Positions 1 through 7,651 are shown, counted from the first letter of the stretch. The stretch: 46,801 bases of DNA from Pseudobutyrivibrio sp. (GCA_024697025.1 JAILGH010000053.1:1-46801); one strand, 5' to 3'. Made by a program: numbers and translations. Notes: generated by a model from the sequence alone, not told the origin.

Positions 1-141
1 AAGCTTAAGAAGTACATTTCTGAGCGTGGAAAGATTCTTCCACGTCGTATCACAGGCACATGTGCTAAGCACCAGAGAGCTCTTACAGTAGCTATCAAGC
101 GTGCTCGTCACGTTGCACTTATGCCATACGTACAGGATTAA
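1..141 (+). CDS. rpsR: 30S ribosomal protein S18, C-terminal part
   Basis: The first 46 codons of the window read as the conserved end of S18, including [20 protein letters not shown] and ending MPYVQD before TAA. S18 is a small-subunit protein that binds with S6 at the platform of the 30S ribosome. The gene starts outside the window. Its last 13 codons are the ICE attachment sequence, and the insertion restores an intact coding end. Using the 3' end of an essential, highly conserved gene as a target is typical of tyrosine-integrase elements. Confidence 0.95.
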   Translation, partial: KLKKYISERGKILPRRITGTCAKHQRALTVAIKRARHVALMPYVQD

Positions 142-142
142 T
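103..142. other. attL, 40-bp direct repeat
   Basis: Identical over 40 bp to 45961-46000. It covers the last 13 codons of rpsR including TAA plus one base. The flanking bases differ on both sides (T/A at the left edge, C/A at the right edge), so the edges are exact. It is the left attachment site of the ICE. Confidence 0.93.
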
Positions 143-385
143 CGTTGATTTTCCGCTACTTGTAGAGGATGAGGGCATTAAAAGGGTTTATATAGGACCT
201 ATATTTCATAGTTCTTGAATACTTGTTAATACCCGATAATAACGATATGTCTGAAGAACATAAGCTATATAGAGCACTTTCTAAGGAAACTTAGAGAGTG
301 CTTTTTTAATGTTTAAATATCTAAAATCAGTCTTCCATAACTTGTGTTTTTTGTTGATGAATCATCAAAGAAAAGGAGAAAAGCT
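143..385. other. ICE left end and parA leader
   Basis: Non-coding, 243 bp. It contains a short motif CCGATAATA at 233-241 that recurs at the right end (45924-45932) and may be an integrase or excisionase arm site, and the terminator at 273-307. From the terminator to parA the sequence is nearly identical to 46013-46124 in the following element. The 130 bp between attL and the terminator have no counterpart after attR. Confidence 0.6.
273..307 (+). terminator. Intrinsic terminator at ICE left end
   Basis: A 13-bp stem (273-285 with 290-302), GAAA loop, then six T. It probably ends transcription entering from rpsR. The copy at 46013-46047 has a different base pair in the stem, but each stem has exactly one G-T wobble, which supports a selected RNA structure. 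Confidence 0.85.
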
Positions 386-1171
386 ATGGCAAAGGTAATC
401 GCAATTGCAAATCAAAAAGGCGGAGTTGGAAAGACAACTACCGCAGTCAATCTAGGAACAGGTCTTGCAGAGGAAGGAAAGAAGGTCCTTCTTATAGATG
501 CTGACCCTCAAGGAAGCCTGACAATCAGTTTAGGCAATCAACACCCAGACAAGCTAGAAAATACTTTGGTAGATATAATCGCTAGAGTTGTAAATGAAGA
601 GGATATTGAAGAAAGATATGCAGTAATTAAGTTCAAGGATGGAGTTGATCTTATTCCATCGAATATTGAGCTATCAGCTGTTGAAATATCCTTAGTAAAC
701 ACCATGAGCAGAGAACTAGTGCTCAAATCATATATTGATTCAGTCAGAGATGAGTATGATTACATAATCATTGATTGTATGCCTTCACTAGGAATTATGA
801 CAGTGAATGCATTAGCATGTGCAGATACAGTTTTAATACCAGTTCAAGCTGCATATTTACCGGTTAAGGGCTTGCAGCAGTTAATCAAGACCATTTATAC
901 AGTAAAGCGAAGATTGAATCCTAATTTGGAGATAGAAGGTATTTTACTGACAATGGTAGATAATCGTACTAACTATGCAAAAGATATTGTGCTTGAGGTA
1001 AATGATGTATATGGAAAGACAATCCCAGTATTTCCAATAGAGATTCCTTTATCGGTAAGAGTTGCTGAAATCAGTTCAATGGCAAAGTCTATTTATGATT
1101 ATGATCCAAAGGGAAAGGCTGCTTTTGCTTATATGTCATTAACAAAGGAGGTGCTTGCTCATGGCTGCTAA
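386..1171 (+). CDS. parA: ParA family partition ATPase
   Basis: 261 aa. A deviant Walker A motif, [10 protein letters not shown], lies near residue 9, followed by a Walker A'/switch region [11 protein letters not shown] and a Walker B-like [11 protein letters not shown]. This is the MinD/ParA fold that segregates plasmids and some ICEs with ParB. The start at 386 is preferred because AAAGGAGAAAAGCT precedes it. An in-frame GTG at 344 would add 14 residues, but the second copy of this region (46083-46124) has an indel that breaks that extension. The gene overlaps parB by 11 bp. Family certain; a role in maintaining the excised circular ICE is inferred. Confidence 0.95.
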   Translation: MAKVIAIANQKGGVGKTTTAVNLGTGLAEEGKKVLLIDADPQGSLTISLGNQHPDKLENTLVDIIARVVNEEDIEERYAVIKFKDGVDLIPSNIELSAVEISLVNTMSRELVLKSYIDSVRDEYDYIIIDCMPSLGIMTVNALACADTVLIPVQAAYLPVKGLQQLIKTIYTVKRRLNPNLEIEGILLTMVDNRTNYAKDIVLEVNDVYGKTIPVFPIEIPLSVRVAEISSMAKSIYDYDPKGKAAFAYMSLTKEVLAHGC

Positions 1172-2066
1172 GAGAGAAAAGATTCATTTTGCATCAGTAG
1201 AGGAGCTTTTGGGTGCTCCAACAGAAACAGGCGAAGGAACTGTAGAGTTAAAGCTAAGCGAAATATACGGATTTGAGAACCATCCTTTCAAGGTGATTGA
1301 TGATGATAAGATGGAAGATTTGGTTCAGAGTATCAAAGAAAATGGTGTGCTTACTCCAGTAATTGTAAGGCCTGATGATGAAGGAACCTATGAAATGATA
1401 TCTGGCCATAGGAGACTTCATGCTGCTTCCATAGCGGGCTTAAATGTAATCCCTGCAATTATAAAGCCAATGACAAATGATGAGGCTGTTGTGGCAATGG
1501 TAGATGCCAATGTTCAAAGGGAAGAAATACTTCCTAGTGAAAGAGCCTGGTCATTGAAAATGAAAATGGATGCTATGAGAAGACAAGGAGCGCGTAATGA
1601 TTTAACCTCGCGCACTCAGTGCGGGAAGTCATCAGCTGAGCAAGCAGGAGAAGCCTTTGGCTTAAAAGAGAGGCAAGTGCAGAAATACATAAGGTTAACA
1701 AACCTAGTGGAAGAATTATTAGGGCTTGTGGATAACAAGAAGTTAACAATGGGTATGGCTGTGGATATATCTTACTTTGATAAACAGCTCCAAGAATGGA
1801 TATATGAGTATATTACTGAGAATGGAGCTATTAAGCCGGAACAAATAGCTATGTTAAAGGCAAAAGAAAATACTGCGAATATAGGACAGGAAGCATTTAT
1901 TCAAGAGATGGATGATGCAGTTAAAGCAAAGAAGAAATCAAAAGCAGTATCACTTTCAGAAAGAAAGCTTGATAAGTACTTCCCTTATAAGACCTCTGCA
2001 GCTGAAAGGGAAAAAGTCATTATCGAATTACTAGAGAAATGGAAGAAAGAGCAGGAGGGTGCATAA
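1161..2066 (+). CDS. parB: ParB/Spo0J-like partition protein
   Basis: 301 aa. An N-terminal ParB/sulfiredoxin-fold domain at about residues 25-115 holds the SGHRRLHAA box and the downstream NVQREE box. A HTH region follows (about 160-200: EAFGLKERQVQKYIRL). The tail is lysine-rich. It presumably binds a centromere-like site and stimulates the upstream ParA. ATG 1161 is 8 bases past AAAGGAGGTG; the in-frame TTG at 1155 is too close to that site. The gene ends one base before the next start, so the three first genes form one operon. Confidence 0.93.
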   Translation: MAAKREKIHFASVEELLGAPTETGEGTVELKLSEIYGFENHPFKVIDDDKMEDLVQSIKENGVLTPVIVRPDDEGTYEMISGHRRLHAASIAGLNVIPAIIKPMTNDEAVVAMVDANVQREEILPSERAWSLKMKMDAMRRQGARNDLTSRTQCGKSSAEQAGEAFGLKERQVQKYIRLTNLVEELLGLVDNKKLTMGMAVDISYFDKQLQEWIYEYITENGAIKPEQIAMLKAKENTANIGQEAFIQEMDDAVKAKKKSKAVSLSERKLDKYFPYKTSAAEREKVIIELLEKWKKEQEGA

Positions 2067-2067
2067 T

Positions 2068-2442
2068 ATGGGATTAAATTACTTTTATAAGCATCAAGCA
2101 GAACAGTACTCGTTTATTAGAATACCTAAGGCTATGATGACAGAGGACATATTTTCATCTCTGTCTGTAGAAGCAAAGGTGCTGTATGGAATGCTTTTAG
2201 ATATAATGAGCAATTCGCAAAAGGATAGATGGATTGATGATAAAAACAGAGTATTCATCACATATCCAATAAACAAAATACGAGAAGATCTTGGAGTATC
2301 AAAAGGAAAAGCTATTGAATGTTTACAGGAATTAGAAGAAATAGGTTTGATAAGTAAGAAGCATAGAGGACAGGGGAAACCAGATTTTATATATGTGAAG
2401 AGCTTTATGGTGGAACCAAGTGTAGCAACAAATGGATTTTAG
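2068..2442 (+). CDS. Truncated RepA_N-type replication initiator
   Basis: 124 aa. It matches the N-terminal half of the proteins at 2481 and 7648 (F-Y-RIPK near residue 20, then a winged-helix region ending in GQGKP-IYVKSFM). RepA_N proteins bind iterons and start plasmid-type replication. This copy lacks the whole C-terminal half. Only 38 bp separate its stop from the next start, so the C-terminal part was deleted rather than frameshifted. It may be a DNA-binding regulator or competitor, or a decaying duplicate. The start at ATG 2068 follows CAGGAGGG; the upstream GTG at 2059 overlaps that site. Confidence 0.8.
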   Translation: MGLNYFYKHQAEQYSFIRIPKAMMTEDIFSSLSVEAKVLYGMLLDIMSNSQKDRWIDDKNRVFITYPINKIREDLGVSKGKAIECLQELEEIGLISKKHRGQGKPDFIYVKSFMVEPSVATNGF

Positions 2443-2480
2443 AGGTTCAAAATTTGGACTTCTGAGAAGGGAGAAAAGCA

Positions 2481-3344
2481 ATGAGCGAGATACAGTTCAA
2501 ATACTTTTATGGAACTGAGGCAGATACCTTCACTTTTTATAGAATACCTAAGCTGTTGGTAACACATAGTTATTTCGATAATGTAAGCAATGATGCCAAG
2601 ATGCTATATGGATTAATGCTTGATAGAATGTCTCTTTCGGCTAAAAATGGTTGGTTTGATGAGGAAAATCGTGTTTTTATCAAATTCTCAATAAAGGATG
2701 CTATGAAGCTATTGAAAATAGGGAAGAACAAAGCAATTAAGTTATTTGCTGAGTTGGATACGGTTGATGGAGTAGGATTGATAGAGCGAAAAAATCAGGG
2801 ACAAGGCAAGCCAGCAGTAATTTATGTGAAGAGTTTTATGTCTGAGGTTTTAAATTCAAACCGGTTTGAAAATGAAACCACTAGTGGTTCGGATATAAAA
2901 CCTTTAGAGGTTTCAAAAGCAAACACTAATAAGAATAAATATAATAATACATTAAATGAATTAGACGCAAATCCTATCGATAGTGAGTTGAAGGGATATG
3001 AGCTGCTAATACGCAAGAACCTTGAAATAGATGCCTTGATTGAGAGAGACCCTTATGACAGTGAGCTATACGAAGGCATTTATGAGCTAGTACTTGAAAC
3101 GGTTTTATTTCAGGGCGAAAGCATGGTTATCGCAAGTAGCAGGTATCCAATGAATCTGATTCGTAGCAAGTTTATGAAGCTGAATATCCATCATGTGGAG
3201 TACGTAGTAGAGTCACTTAGAAGCACTACCAGTAAGGTGAAGAATATTAAAAAATATATGCTTACAATGCTATTTAATGCACCTACTACGATTAGCAGCT
3301 ACTACATAGCAGAAGTAAATCACGATATGGCAGCTGGATTATAG
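2481..3344 (+). CDS. repA: RepA_N-type replication initiator protein A
   Basis: 287 aa, full length for the replication initiator A family of Tn1549-like elements. The N-terminal domain (about 1-115) carries the F-Y-RIPK and MLYGLMLDRMSLSAKNGW signatures and ends at GQGKPAVIYVKSFM. A variable linker (120-165) follows, then a helical C-terminal domain (about 170-287). It is likely to start replication of the excised circle. It is preceded by GAAGGGAGAAAAGCA. It is the second of three paralogues in this ICE. Confidence 0.88.
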   Translation: MSEIQFKYFYGTEADTFTFYRIPKLLVTHSYFDNVSNDAKMLYGLMLDRMSLSAKNGWFDEENRVFIKFSIKDAMKLLKIGKNKAIKLFAELDTVDGVGLIERKNQGQGKPAVIYVKSFMSEVLNSNRFENETTSGSDIKPLEVSKANTNKNKYNNTLNELDANPIDSELKGYELLIRKNLEIDALIERDPYDSELYEGIYELVLETVLFQGESMVIASSRYPMNLIRSKFMKLNIHHVEYVVESLRSTTSKVKNIKKYMLTMLFNAPTTISSYYIAEVNHDMAAGL

Positions 3345-3402
3345 TTGACATGATTGCACGACACTCATATAATACAAATTAACATAGTTGCACAACACTC
3401 AT
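3345..3402 (+). promoter_or_regulatory. Consensus promoter with two direct-repeat operators
   Basis: TTGACA (3345-3350), a 17-bp spacer and TATAAT (3368-3373) form a perfect sigma-A promoter immediately after the repA stop. Two direct repeats, TGATTGCACGACACTCAT (3351-3368) and TAGTTGCACAACACTCAT (3385-3402), match at 15 of 18 positions. One fills the promoter spacer and the other lies in the initial transcript. This looks like the operator of the RHH protein encoded just downstream. Confidence 0.8.
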
Positions 3403-3419
3403 GTCGAAGGAGGTATTAT

Positions 3420-3857
3420 ATGCCAAGAGTTAATTTATCGTTGAATGAAGCAGTTTATGGAGACTTGAAAGCAGAAGCCGATGATAAGGGGATAAGTGTT
3501 AATAATCTTGTTTATAGCATTCTTAAGGACCGCTATGGTTACAATGGGTTTGATATATTAGTTGAATTTGAAAATTTAAAAAGGGAAGCTAGGGCGCAGA
3601 AAGGTTTCTTTAGCCTTCATGCGCTTCCTACTTTCCAGAATCTAGAAAAAAAACTGGAAAATACAGGCTATCCAGAGTCTGCAGCGCAGGTAAGGGCAAG
3701 GCTTGGTAGAATGTTCCAGGATGCAGTTGATAAGAATTTAGTTTGGGATATAGATAGAGCAGTTACTGTAGATCAGGATAAAAACGAGGTGGCTAAAACA
3801 GCAGCTCGTGCTGCAGTATATGCTAGTAAGCTGTCAGATGCAATGAAAGGGGAATAG
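3420..3857 (+). CDS. Ribbon-helix-helix (Arc/MetJ-like) regulator
   Basis: 145 aa. The first 50 residues (RVNLSLNEAVYGDLKAEADD, then GISVNNLVYSILKDRYG) fit a ribbon-helix-helix DNA-binding domain. The remaining about 95 residues are helical with no recognised domain. The ATG is 9 bases after AAGGAGG. It sits behind a consensus promoter containing two near-identical 18-bp repeats, so autorepression and control of the downstream membrane gene are likely. The RHH call is from the sequence; the target is inferred. Confidence 0.75.
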   Translation: MPRVNLSLNEAVYGDLKAEADDKGISVNNLVYSILKDRYGYNGFDILVEFENLKREARAQKGFFSLHALPTFQNLEKKLENTGYPESAAQVRARLGRMFQDAVDKNLVWDIDRAVTVDQDKNEVAKTAARAAVYASKLSDAMKGE

Positions 3858-3859
3858 TT

Positions 3860-4252
3860 ATGGATAATGGTAAAATGGCTGGAGCAGTAATAGGAATCTT
3901 TGTTACATTGGCGATGTTTGCGATAAGCATTGTTCTGTTTTTACTAGGGCATTTTTACATTGTTAATGGTTTGATAGTAGGTTTCTTACCATTTCTGATG
4001 ATGACAAGCGCAGGATATAGTGAAGCAGTATGCTGGGGTGTTTATGGATTAATTGTATTGGTTTCAGTAGTGCTCCAGTTGAACTTTAAGGTAGCTAGAG
4101 TCGTATTTGGAATAATATCTTGTGGTGTGGTGTCATTGTTTATTTGGGATAAGTACAAAGAAATGATATGGCAGAAACAATTGATATATATAGTGATAGG
4201 TATTGTAGTAACAGGATTATTAAATGCTGTTGCTTATTGCAGAGAAGAATAG
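3860..4252 (+). CDS. Small four-helix membrane protein, unknown function
   Basis: 130 aa with four hydrophobic stretches, at about residues 8-30, 35-50, 58-95 and 106-125. No motif or family is recognised. It starts two bases after the RHH stop and is the last gene before a clear terminator, so it is co-transcribed with the RHH regulator. A role at the membrane, such as exclusion of incoming elements or host adaptation, is possible, but nothing in the sequence decides it. Confidence 0.7.
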   Translation: MDNGKMAGAVIGIFVTLAMFAISIVLFLLGHFYIVNGLIVGFLPFLMMTSAGYSEAVCWGVYGLIVLVSVVLQLNFKVARVVFGIISCGVVSLFIWDKYKEMIWQKQLIYIVIGIVVTGLLNAVAYCREE

Positions 4253-4260
4253 AGTTTGAA

Positions 4261-4290
4261 ATAGAAGCACTAGGATGCTTCTATTTTTTT
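4261..4290 (+). terminator. Intrinsic terminator after membrane gene
   Basis: A 9-bp perfect stem (4261-4269 with 4276-4284) and 6-base loop, followed by TTTTTT. It closes the RHH/membrane unit and insulates the MerR-like gene. Confidence 0.85.
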
Positions 4291-4301
4291 ATAAAAAAGA
4301 C

Positions 4302-4331
4302 TTGCTTGGGAATTATTCCCAAGTTTATATT
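4302..4331 (+). promoter_or_regulatory. MerR-style promoter with palindromic operator
   Basis: A 19-bp palindrome, CTTGGGAATTATTCCCAAG (4305-4323), is perfect except for its centre base. It lies between a possible -35 (TTGCTT, 4302-4307) and -10 (TATATT, 4326-4331) with an 18-bp spacer. A dyad inside a slightly long spacer is how MerR-family regulators bind, and a MerR-like gene follows directly. Confidence 0.6.
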
Positions 4332-4352
4332 AAAAGAGAGGAGGGAATGATT

Positions 4353-5258
4353 ATGATTCGAAAAGCAACTTCAGAGGTGTTAGATATTTTTTGTCTATGT
4401 AGAGATGATATAAAGAGATTACAAAAAGAAGGGATTCTAACTCCTGAAAAAAAGGGACAAGGTATCACAACATATTATACAGACAAAGAATTGAATAAAC
4501 TATTGGATATTAAAATGTATTTATTAGCAGGTTATAGAATATCAGATATGGAAACCATTTTTACAGATGAATACGATTCTGAAACTGGAATTGCTGAACA
4601 AATACATGTATACAAAAAAAGAATTCAAATGCTTGAATTTATCCAGAATATAAGGTTAGATTTAGAAGATTTCCAAAAGTTAAGTCAGACACAGTTAATA
4701 AAGACTGGTAAAGTTTCGGCACAGAAATCAAATCTACCAGAATATGGAACAGATTCTTACTATGATTTGTTTTGGAATATTGTAAAGCTGATTTTTGTAG
4801 TAGATTTTTTAAGTCAAAAAGAAAGCTTCAAAACTGAAAAAAAGATTGTGCTAAGAAGAGTATTAGAAGCTTACAGAGTTTGTGAAGAAATATTAGAAAT
4901 TTCAGGAACCGAGATAAATAGAGAAGAGATAAAACAGGCATTCATCGAGATGGCAAATACCCCTATAGAAGATTCAGAGATAAAAGAGTTTGTTTCTGAT
5001 GTTGTCAAAGAGTGTATTCGTAATAGGGATGCGATATTAGATGAATTAAATCGTGAAAACATTAAGCCAATCACTGATGAATTAGATTCTCAGTCTGGAA
5101 AGATATATAAGAAAATGATGGATCATATCTTTAAGTTTGCATTAGATTATTTTGTAGATGAGGAAGAATTGTTCTGCGTATATGTAAACTTTAGAAATTT
5201 TGTTAATGGGTTAGATCAACAAGCACTTGAAGATGGAGTTATAAAATTAGGAGTATAG
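4353..5258 (+). CDS. MerR-like HTH regulator with long helical C-terminus
   Basis: 301 aa. Residues 1-70 resemble a MerR winged helix (DIFCLCRDDIKRLQKEGILT, then TTYYTDKELNKLLDIK and a GYRISDME stretch). The remaining 230 residues are mostly helical and unlike known effector domains. ATG 4353 is 7 bases from GAGGAGGG; the ATG at 4347 is too close. It is the first gene after a terminator and a dyad-containing promoter, so it probably controls its own unit with the small genes at 5263, 5647 and 5882. Effector unknown. Confidence 0.7.
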   Translation: MIRKATSEVLDIFCLCRDDIKRLQKEGILTPEKKGQGITTYYTDKELNKLLDIKMYLLAGYRISDMETIFTDEYDSETGIAEQIHVYKKRIQMLEFIQNIRLDLEDFQKLSQTQLIKTGKVSAQKSNLPEYGTDSYYDLFWNIVKLIFVVDFLSQKESFKTEKKIVLRRVLEAYRVCEEILEISGTEINREEIKQAFIEMANTPIEDSEIKEFVSDVVKECIRNRDAILDELNRENIKPITDELDSQSGKIYKKMMDHIFKFALDYFVDEEELFCVYVNFRNFVNGLDQQALEDGVIKLGV

Positions 5259-5262
5259 AAAA

Positions 5263-5604
5263 ATGGGAAAAGATTGGGATTATTCTGAATTAGCACATAA
5301 TGCAAAAGAACATGGTGACCCTGAGCAATATTTGGATTTTATACGAGAAACAGGATTTAATGAAGGAAAACTGGAGGGCAAATCTGAGGGTAAGACAGAA
5401 TTGTTAATAGCTGAAGGTGTTGCTTTAGGTATAGGTTTATTAGGATATGCAGGCTACAAGGCATTCTCTGCTATTAGAGATAAACGTGAGCAAGAGGCAA
5501 TCAACAAGCAAAAACAGGAAGCAAAAAGAGTAGAAAAAGAACTAATAGACGGAATGAATAAAGCGCTAAAAGACGAGGAAAAAGAAACATCCGAACCAGA
5601 TTAA
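5263..5604 (+). CDS. Hypothetical protein with one possible membrane helix
   Basis: 113 aa, not recognised. A Gly/Lys-rich stretch with repeated EGK units (residues about 43-56) precedes a hydrophobic segment (about 58-80: LLIAEGVALGIGLLGYAGY) that could be a membrane helix. The charged, Lys/Glu-rich tail is a likely coiled coil. It begins 4 bases after the MerR-like gene and belongs to the same transcript. Confidence 0.6.
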   Translation: MGKDWDYSELAHNAKEHGDPEQYLDFIRETGFNEGKLEGKSEGKTELLIAEGVALGIGLLGYAGYKAFSAIRDKREQEAINKQKQEAKRVEKELIDGMNKALKDEEKETSEPD

Positions 5605-5646
5605 CAATAATGATATTATTCAGATTAGATGACAAGGAGGTATACT

Positions 5647-5856
5647 ATGTCAAAGAAACCAAATGCAGCTAACTTAACGCATGGACTTGCACAATTAGGA
5701 GGGGGCTCAAAAAGAGAAGGTGGCAGTGGAATGATGGGCGGTATGCAAATGATTTTCAAAACGGGAGTGCAAATAGGTAATCAACTGGGTTTGGAAGGTA
5801 AAGATGTGACTTCTGCTCTAGATGAAATAGCAACCTTATTCTTGGAGAAAAAATAA
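5647..5856 (+). CDS. Small Gly/Met-rich hypothetical protein
   Basis: 69 aa. A glycine- and methionine-rich middle (GGSKREGGSGMMGGMQM) is followed by an amphipathic helical end (DVTSALDEIATLFLEKK). Not recognised. ATG 5647 follows AAGGAGG with 9-base spacing; an upstream in-frame ATG at 5629 lacks a ribosome site. It is grouped with its two small neighbours in the unit led by the MerR-like gene. Confidence 0.55.
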   Translation: MSKKPNAANLTHGLAQLGGGSKREGGSGMMGGMQMIFKTGVQIGNQLGLEGKDVTSALDEIATLFLEKK

Positions 5857-5881
5857 ATATATAATAAGGAGGATAACACAT

Positions 5882-6007
5882 ATGACAAGAGAAGAATTAA
5901 AAGAACAGGTTGATGAGTTAATGCGACAGTATGAAGCCGAAGAAATTGACGGCGCAACATATGCTGAAAGGATGATGGAATTAACAGCATCTGCACACCA
6001 AGAATAG
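5882..6007 (+). CDS. 41-aa SHOCT-like small protein
   Basis: A short gene with a strong ribosome site (AGGAGG, 5869-5874) before ATG 5882. It encodes a 41-residue helical peptide whose middle (VDELMRQYEAEEIDGATYAE) has the pattern of SHOCT short C-terminal domains: a helix, a small turn with Gly, then a second helix. SHOCT modules often assist oligomerisation. It is the end of the MerR-led unit. Similarity is by pattern only. Confidence 0.5.
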   Translation: MTREELKEQVDELMRQYEAEEIDGATYAERMMELTASAHQE

Positions 6008-6131
6008 CTAGTGTAATGATAATGTTAGCGAGAGATGTCACATTCCTGTAGGAAAATTGTAGGGTTTTTGTAAGGGTCCCGTACCTTTTTTTCTAATATG
6101 GGTCATGTTATATTTATCATGGACAAACGAG

Positions 6132-6179
6132 GGAGCGATACAAAAGCTCCTGAGGGAGTCATTTTCTTTTGCAAAAGAA
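6132..6179 (+). promoter_or_regulatory. Palindromes in leader before DUF5688 gene
   Basis: The 272-bp gap 6008-6279 holds a 5-bp stem (GGAGC 6132-6136 with GCTCC 6146-6150), a perfect 16-bp palindrome TTCTTTTGCAAAAGAA (6164-6179) and then a terminator. No promoter is clear. The palindrome could be an operator or an RNA hairpin. Confidence 0.4.
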
Positions 6180-6194
6180 TACGGTGTGAAATGA

Positions 6195-6240
6195 AGCGTC
6201 AGCTTACAACTATTAAGTGGTTGTAGCCTGGCGCTTTTTT
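6195..6240 (+). terminator. Terminator/attenuator before DUF5688 gene
   Basis: An 8-bp outer stem (AGCGTCAG 6195-6202 with CTGGCGCT 6228-6235) and a 6-bp inner stem (TACAAC/GTTGTA), then TTTTT. It starts with the same AGCGTCAGCT as the terminator at 7389, so the DUF5688 gene is framed by related hairpins. It may end the upstream unit or attenuate entry into the next. Confidence 0.75.
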
Positions 6241-6279
6241 CGTACCACAAATTAACCAGTAAAGAAAAGGGAGGTACAC

Positions 6280-7371
6280 ATGGTAAATTACGAAGAGTTC
6301 AAGGAAAACTTTAAAGAGGACGTAACAAGGGAGTTAGCTAAGAAAGGCATTGAGGATGTTGAGATTAACATCCAGCCAAATGAAAAACTTAATCAGAGCT
6401 ACGATTCACTAACAGTTAGACCGGATGGTTCCACATTAGGAGTGAGCCTAAACTTCACAAAGATTGCGGAGGAGTATGAGAACAGAGGCAATTACGATAG
6501 TCTTGTTGATGCTGTTGCAAAAAGAATTGAGAACGGCTTAGAGAATGCGCCATCCGTTGATTCAAAGGCACTTACAGATTATGAGCAGATGAAGGACAAG
6601 CTTACAATTGAGCTTGTTGGAGCAGAAAAGAATGCATCACTGCTTGAGAAGATTCCCCATAAGGATATGGAGGACATGGCCATTGTTTATCGCTTTGTCA
6701 TGGGAAGTGATGATAGCGGTGTCCAGACTATCTTAGTTACAAACAATATGCTGGAGGCAATGAACATCACACCGGAACAGCTTCACAATGATGCGATGGC
6801 GAATGCGCCAGAGGTTAGACCGGCTGAGATTAAAACAATGAGGGATACACTTGCGGAGATGCTTGGTCCAGATGCGGATATGATGCTTCAGTTTATTCCT
6901 GCTGATGGTCCAGAAAGTCAGATCTATGTAGCAACGGTAGAGGACAAGGTACATGGTGCAGGCGTAATTGCTTATCCAAACTTCCTTGAAGATGTTGCAG
7001 ATAAGTTAGATGGAGACTTTTATGTGCTCCCATCGAGTATCCACGAGGTCATTATTGTGCCAGATAGAGGAGAGATGGATGCCTCAGTACTGATGGATAT
7101 GGTTAAGCAGGTCAATTCAACAGAGGTATTGCCTGAGGATGTGCTTTCAGATTCTGTATATCACTTTGATTCACAGGATAAGGTCTTCGAGTTAGCAGAA
7201 AAGTTTGAGGCAAGAGCTGCTGAAAGAGAGGCAGTAAAGGAAGATAAGCTTGCTGAGAAGGGCTCAGTATTAAAGGGGTTAAAGGAGAAGAAGGCAGCTA
7301 TTAAGCCAGAGCCTAAGAAGGAAGATATTGTAAAGAACACCGTTAAGAACAAGGGTGGCGAAGCAATTTAA
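6280..7371 (+). CDS. DUF5688 family protein
   Basis: 363 aa, soluble and acidic, with a lysine-rich tail. The fold region (about 1-310) matches what I remember of DUF5688 proteins of Lachnospiraceae mobile elements: an N-terminal YEEFKENF-type start, a central segment MAIVYRFVMG followed by ILVTNNMLEAM, and LPSSIHEVIIVPD near residue 250. Function unknown. It starts 7 bases after AAAGGGAGG. Its codon use (frequent CTT, AAG) is like the transfer genes and unlike the AT-richer cargo, so it is probably backbone and well expressed. Confidence 0.7.
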   Translation: MVNYEEFKENFKEDVTRELAKKGIEDVEINIQPNEKLNQSYDSLTVRPDGSTLGVSLNFTKIAEEYENRGNYDSLVDAVAKRIENGLENAPSVDSKALTDYEQMKDKLTIELVGAEKNASLLEKIPHKDMEDMAIVYRFVMGSDDSGVQTILVTNNMLEAMNITPEQLHNDAMANAPEVRPAEIKTMRDTLAEMLGPDADMMLQFIPADGPESQIYVATVEDKVHGAGVIAYPNFLEDVADKLDGDFYVLPSSIHEVIIVPDRGEMDASVLMDMVKQVNSTEVLPEDVLSDSVYHFDSQDKVFELAEKFEARAAEREAVKEDKLAEKGSVLKGLKEKKAAIKPEPKKEDIVKNTVKNKGGEAI

Positions 7372-7388
7372 TAATTAATTAGATCAGG

Positions 7389-7425
7389 AGCGTCAGCTGT
7401 GGGTAACTGCAGCTAGACGCTTTTT
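7389..7425 (+). terminator. Terminator after DUF5688 gene
   Basis: Stem AGCGTC-AGCTG (7389-7399) with CAGCT-A-GACGCT (7410-7421) and TTTTT. One bulged A. It follows the gene end by 17 bases. Confidence 0.8.
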
Positions 7426-7450
7426 CTATGAAATGCAGGAGGAATGAATA

Positions 7451-7651
7451 ATGTCAGCATATAGTGAAATATTAAGTACAGGTCCAGTGCCTAGCAAGAT
7501 AATTGGAGGAAGGATTCCTACACCATCACCATTGAATTGTAAGAATCCCTGTCCATACGGATATGGTAGAGCATTTTGCTTTCCATGTATGAAGAAAATC
7601 TTGGGACATGATGTAGAGCCATCAGAACCAAAAGAGAAAGGAAATGCATGA
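7451..7651 (+). CDS. Small four-cysteine protein
   Basis: 66 aa, with a Cys-rich core (CKNPCPYGYGRAFCFPCMKK, residues about 30-49) that could bind one zinc ion. No family is recognised. It is preceded by GCAGGAGGAATGAATA and overlaps the next gene (RepA_N) by 4 bases (ATGA), which implies translational coupling with that replication gene. Confidence 0.6.
   Translation: MSAYSEILSTGPVPSKIIGGRIPTPSPLNCKNPCPYGYGRAFCFPCMKKILGHDVEPSEPKEKGNA

Noticed and set aside
344..385. Longer ParA start at GTG 344
   Set aside because: No ribosome site, and the homologous leader in the second element has a length change that breaks the frame; ATG 386 has a clear site.
2443..2480. Frameshift joining the short RepA copy to the next gene
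   Set aside because: The next gene begins with its own complete N-terminal domain and ribosome site; the missing C-terminal half is absent, not out of frame.
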